Positions 14,141-16,465 of a stretch of 16,465 bases of DNA are shown one piece after another. Where the stretch lies: the NCBI GenBank assembly GCA_934716785.1, contig CAKUYM010000064.1, forward strand, positions 1-16,465. The letters are read 5' to 3'. Positions within the stretch are counted from its first letter, which is position 1. Each line of letters begins with the position of its first letter. Under the pieces are notes generated by a model. The model saw nothing but the letters and a program-made list of their open reading frames with translations. It ran no database searches and had not been told where the DNA came from. The translations under genes and the position numbers were made by a program. The DNA is from an uncultured Bacteroides sp. Its GTDB lineage: Bacteria > Bacteroidota > Bacteroidia > Bacteroidales > Bacteroidaceae.

Positions 14141-14584
14141 ATCCTCGATTAAAGTAGAAGAATATGAAAGTATCTTCTTTACATTTTTATCATCAGATAA
14201 ATCCCAATACCACCATTTATTAGGATTGTTTCTCTCCTGCTGAAAACGTCTATTATATCCAATCTTAAATAAATGAAGCAATAGGACCAAGGTTTTATCC
14301 AACTCATAATCGGGTAAACTGATAATTTTCTTTAAGTTGTAATATTTTACCTCTCCACCTTCTAAAAGCACGCAGGGAGTAAAAGTTTTCTTTAAATTAC
14401 TATTGCTTATAGCTTGTGAAATATCTGAATTCATACATTTAGATTGAATAATTAAAGTTACTAAATGATGCAAGTATATTCTTTTGTTTTCTATATCGGA
14501 TATTTTATAATTCTCTAATAAAACTTCAATAGAAATAAGATTTTGTCCATACTGATTAATTAAGATTTCTTGTTCCAAGTTCAT
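14129..14584 (-). CDS. DUF5958-like protein, probable orphan immunity protein
   Basis: The 151-residue soluble protein starts MNLEQEILINQYGQNLISIE and carries HLVTLIIQSK, LKKTFTPCVLLEGG, SLPDYELDKTLVLLLHLFKI and WWYWDLSDD. This succession (INQYAQ start, LIIQS, TPCVLL, LPdYE--K---LLLHLFKIgy-RR, WW--DLSD) fits my recollection of DUF5958, found beside toxin genes in Bacteroidetes and actinomycetes. Its last codons (DRSE then TAG) fall within the fossil Rhs copy at 13991-14140, so its original C-terminus may have been cut and replaced at that junction. About 70 bp upstream is a fossil of a toxin 3' end, which makes this the likely leftover immunity gene of that toxin. Function is inferred. Confidence 0.7.
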   Translation of the reverse strand: MNLEQEILINQYGQNLISIEVLLENYKISDIENKRIYLHHLVTLIIQSKCMNSDISQAISNSNLKKTFTPCVLLEGGEVKYYNLKKIISLPDYELDKTLVLLLHLFKIGYNRRFQQERNNPNKWWYWDLSDDKNVKKILSYSSTLIEDRSE

Positions 14585-14654
14585 AATAATGCTTTTTTTA
14601 TTTAGGATTAATTTTTAATGGTCTTGTCATATCAAGTAGCTCTCTTATGATGTC

Positions 14655-14723
14655 TATTGTTAATACCAAGGGCAATTATCAAACTTTGTATGATTGTGTA
14701 AAGTTGGGCAATTTATATAAAGC
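14655..14723 (-). pseudogene. Fossil of a toxin 3' end related to the live Rhs tip
   Basis: On the minus strand one short frame ends LHNHTKFDNCPWY then TAA. The live toxin ends SGKHSVNNWPWY then TAA. The DNA at 14655-14679 matches 15739-15763 at 24 of 25 positions and spans the stop codon and the start of the 3' spacer. About 22 codons can be followed back before a TAG. An overlapping frame continues downstream to TAA at 14598-14600 and ends in RELLDMTRPLKINPK. That may be the tail of yet another lost small gene, so the exact frame of the fossil is uncertain. Confidence 0.55.
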
Positions 14724-14743
14724 AACTAAATAATATAATGTTC

Positions 14744-14797
14744 AAAAAAATACCCTGATATCAATTAGCTATTTTATAATCAACTCATATCAGGGTA
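14744..14797 (-). terminator. Terminator of the live Rhs-toxin/immunity operon
   Basis: On the minus strand an 11-bp perfect stem (TACCCTGATAT with ATATCAGGGTA, 14751-14761 and 14787-14797) is followed by seven T residues (14750-14744). It starts 28 bp after the stop of the gene at 14826 and marks the end of the transcript carrying toxin, first and second small gene. Confidence 0.88.
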
Positions 14798-14825
14798 ATA
14801 TAATGAGAAATATTAATAAAATCAA

Positions 14826-15335
14826 TTATTCAAAGCCTGGATAGTAGAAATTATATTTACCAGTCTTTATTCGATCTACAATATCATACAGTGTCATTAC
14901 CATGCCGATTTCTGATTCTCGATTTTTTCCACGTAGTTTGCCTACATATTTAAAATCATCATCGCCAATATGCCATACATACCATTTATTTGAGACTTCA
15001 GGAAAAGGATCACCTTCTTTACGTCCAAACTGTATTCCTCTGAATATGATATGCTTAATATCTCCCACATCTGGGATACTTCCCACTTTTTCCCATAATT
15101 GAAGTTTTGCTCCAAATAAAGTCACACAATGTGCATAGAACTCCACTTCTCCATTGACAATTTCAGATAATGGAGGTTGCTCATTGATTCCATATACTTT
15201 TTTGAATGCCCTGATCACATCACTATTCAACTGAGTCAAATCAAAGGCTATCAATTGAAAGTATTTCTTCTTATTCTCTGATATTTTCACAGAAAACACA
15301 TTGCCAATACTTGTTCTTATCCGTTTCATTTTCAT
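14826..15335 (-). CDS. Small protein in the toxin operon, probable immunity protein (possibly Imm26-like)
   Basis: The protein has 169 residues from the ATG at 15335. The frame is open to 15386, but that start would overlap the previous gene by 32 bp and adds a non-family-like hydrophobic start, and ATG 15329 is also possible. It opens MKMKRIRTSIGNVFSVKI and then reads KKKYFQLIAFDLTQLNSDVI, FYAHCVTLFG, WYVWHIGDDDFKYVGKL and ends YDIVDRIKTGKYNFYYPGFE. The 'GdVF-V-l---k-yfQ' beginning resembles Imm26-type proteins, a tentative link from memory. It is soluble and has no signal peptide. It lies 19 bp after the first immunity-type gene and 28 bp before the terminator. Either it is a second immunity gene for the same tip or one captured from another toxin. 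Confidence 0.65.
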   Translation of the reverse strand: MKMKRIRTSIGNVFSVKISENKKKYFQLIAFDLTQLNSDVIRAFKKVYGINEQPPLSEIVNGEVEFYAHCVTLFGAKLQLWEKVGSIPDVGDIKHIIFRGIQFGRKEGDPFPEVSNKWYVWHIGDDDFKYVGKLRGKNRESEIGMVMTLYDIVDRIKTGKYNFYYPGFE

Positions 15336-15354
15336 ACCATATTGGTTTGATAAT

Positions 15355-15723
15355 TCATAGAAGAGGAAATGAAATATTATTAGCAATGATCTTTATAATA
15401 CTATATGTAGAATTAAATTCAAGTACATACATTTTATAATCTTCGATATTATTTTTGAGTATAGGCGTCCATTGATTCTTAAAATTAAGTAAATCGAGAT
15501 CATCTTCAGAAGCTATGTAAACTCTATTAATGGTCTCAGAAGCCACGATGCCAAAATTTAGTGATAAATTAGCCCAATAAACATCCTGAAATAGTAATTT
15601 TGATATACTGCCGTTTCTCAACTTTATTGCAAATTCAATCACGTCATTTTTTCCGGGATTATTTCTATCGATTGCAATCCCTTTTATTTCCAAATCATGC
15701 CAATTGTAATCTTCAAATTTCAT
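15355..15723 (-). CDS. Probable cognate immunity protein of the Rhs toxin tip
   Basis: Starting at the ATG at 15723, the protein has 122 residues (MKFEDYNWHDLEIKGIAIDR onward). An earlier in-frame ATG at 15759 would begin inside the toxin gene and is not favoured. The protein is acidic to neutral and soluble, with mid-part KLLFQDVYWANLSLNFGIVA and no recognised catalytic motif. It begins 20 bp after the toxin stop, the usual place for the immunity partner of a polymorphic toxin. I do not recognise a named family with confidence. The function follows from position and size only. Confidence 0.65.
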   Translation of the reverse strand: MKFEDYNWHDLEIKGIAIDRNNPGKNDVIEFAIKLRNGSISKLLFQDVYWANLSLNFGIVASETINRVYIASEDDLDLLNFKNQWTPILKNNIEDYKMYVLEFNSTYSIIKIIANNISFPLL

Positions 15724-15743
15724 AATTACTAAATTTGTTATTG

Positions 15744-16465
15744 TTAATACCAAGGCCAATTATTAACTGAATGTTTACCGCTTCCATTCAAGTGAAAATG
15801 ACTTATATTAGGTCCCTTTTTCCCAGGAAGGGTTGGAGCGTCAATTCTTAATTTCTCGACAAATTTTCCATTTTCAAGTGTACCATAACTAGAACTTCTA
15901 TAAGGATTCTGTACATATTCATTTGGAATTTTAGCCCCTTTAGGCAAAACTACTCCATTATCCGTTGCTATAAATGCTTCACTATTAGTCTCAACCGTTT
16001 TTGATAAAAAACGATTTCGTATGTTAGTGACTAATTTCGTGTTCCATAACTTTCCAAGAGCTTTTCCACCTATTATACCAGCTCCAAATTCAGCTCCAGT
16101 CTCAATCCCCTGCTGCATCATGTGTTCTCCCTCAGGGTTGTAGGCTTTCTTCTCCACCATCAGGTTTTCACCACGCACCCAGTTCACGAAAGAAGCAAAG
16201 GGATTGATCGTATTCTTATGATACAGATTGCCGTCAATTTCTTCCAAAATCCGGTAATGTCCTATATCATCAGGGAGGTCTGCACCGATATAGCTCCATC
16301 CTTCACGAGTCGTTCTTTCTTCTGTTACATCATCGTCCCATAAGAAATAACCGAAGCGGTTCATCATCCAATCCTCTCCATTCGGATCGATTCTAATAAC
16401 AGGATTGCTTCCACAATAACTATACGGACTGGAGGCATAATACTTCTCGGCCATCGGATCAACAG
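15744..16465 (-). CDS. Rhs-core protein C-terminal end with variable toxin tip, 5' end outside window
   Basis: The visible part begins VDPMAEKYYASSPYSYCGSN followed by PVIRIDPNGEDW, the end of the 'RHS repeat-associated core' domain that marks the boundary between Rhs shell and variable tip. The frame continues past the window edge, so the YD-repeat body is not seen. After the core come a linker (FGYFLWDDDVTEERTTREGW), a Gly-rich hydrophobic stretch (GAEFGAGIIGGKALGKLW), and a tip of about 100 residues ending KLRIDAPTLPGKKGPN, SHFHLNGSGKH and SVNNWPWY. The tip's His residues (H219, H221, H228, counting from Met at 16454) suggest a nuclease-type toxin, but the family is not identified. The 15-codon end segment recurs as a fossil at 14655. 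The gene is followed by two small genes and a terminator. Confidence 0.9.
   Translation of the reverse strand, partial: VDPMAEKYYASSPYSYCGSNPVIRIDPNGEDWMMNRFGYFLWDDDVTEERTTREGWSYIGADLPDDIGHYRILEEIDGNLYHKNTINPFASFVNWVRGENLMVEKKAYNPEGEHMMQQGIETGAEFGAGIIGGKALGKLWNTKLVTNIRNRFLSKTVETNSEAFIATDNGVVLPKGAKIPNEYVQNPYRSSSYGTLENGKFVEKLRIDAPTLPGKKGPNISHFHLNGSGKHSVNNWPWY
16241..16391 (-). repeat. Live copy of the 150-bp Rhs-junction repeat
   Basis: This segment, in frame within the Rhs gene just after the DPNGEDW core end, is the intact counterpart of the fossil at 13991-14140. The two are direct repeats 2.25 kb apart on the same strand. One base fewer than in the fossil (near 16287) keeps this copy open. 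Homology of this size could support recombination that deletes everything between. Confidence 0.9.

Noticed and set aside
13991..16391. Long direct repeats as ends of a transposon or integron
   Set aside because: The repeats are Rhs coding sequence. No transposase, integrase, target duplication or terminal inverted repeats were seen between or beside them.

Overview
The window looks like chromosomal DNA of a Bacteroides-type member of the Bacteroidales. Three things point there: Bacteroidetes-specific neighbours such as the DUF4290 gene beside murA, several promoters of the Bacteroidetes -7 form TAnnTTTG, and the long spacers rich in AGTAAAT. The species cannot be read from the sequence alone.

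Left part (1-7500), conserved housekeeping. A yicC gene leaves the window on the minus strand. Divergent from it is a tight plus-strand row: tsaB (tRNA t6A synthesis), a DUF4290 gene, murA (first committed step of peptidoglycan synthesis), rimM (30S maturation), a membrane-anchored M23 peptidase, dxr (MEP isoprenoid pathway) and rseP (site-2 protease). The gaps are short, murA and rimM overlap by 4 nt, no internal promoter is obvious, and a strong hairpin terminator closes the row after rseP. It therefore reads as one transcription unit for envelope and translation functions. MurA carries Asp where the fosfomycin-target Cys normally sits.

Middle (7545-12270), minus strand. A 14-TM DHA2-type MFS exporter lies downstream of the anaerobic class III ribonucleotide reductase pair nrdD-nrdG. 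nrdDG is preceded by a clear cobalamin riboswitch. This suggests that B12 represses the B12-independent reductase, and that a B12-dependent (class II) enzyme is encoded elsewhere. NrdG carries an unusual N-terminal run of four 7-residue repeats.

Junction (12280-13580). This holds a 36-codon stump of an AAA-ATPase/PD-(D/E)XK nuclease family gene that still has a promoter-like box, a hairpin, and an unrecognised basic plus-strand gene. The upstream part of that gene appears to be broken by an exact 16-bp tandem duplication and an AT dinucleotide change.

Right end (13600-16465), AT-rich accessory DNA on the minus strand. This is a polymorphic-toxin locus. The C-terminal end of an Rhs-core protein with a variable toxin tip is followed at once by two small genes (likely immunity) and a terminator. 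Beyond it lie a fossil of a toxin 3' end followed by a DUF5958 gene, then a frameshifted fossil of the Rhs core/tip junction (about 150 bp, about 95% identical to the live copy by eye) followed by a DUF2019 gene. The arrangement reads as a record of replaced toxin tips: each displaced toxin has decayed to a scar while its likely immunity gene stayed intact. This layered array is the most interesting system in the window.
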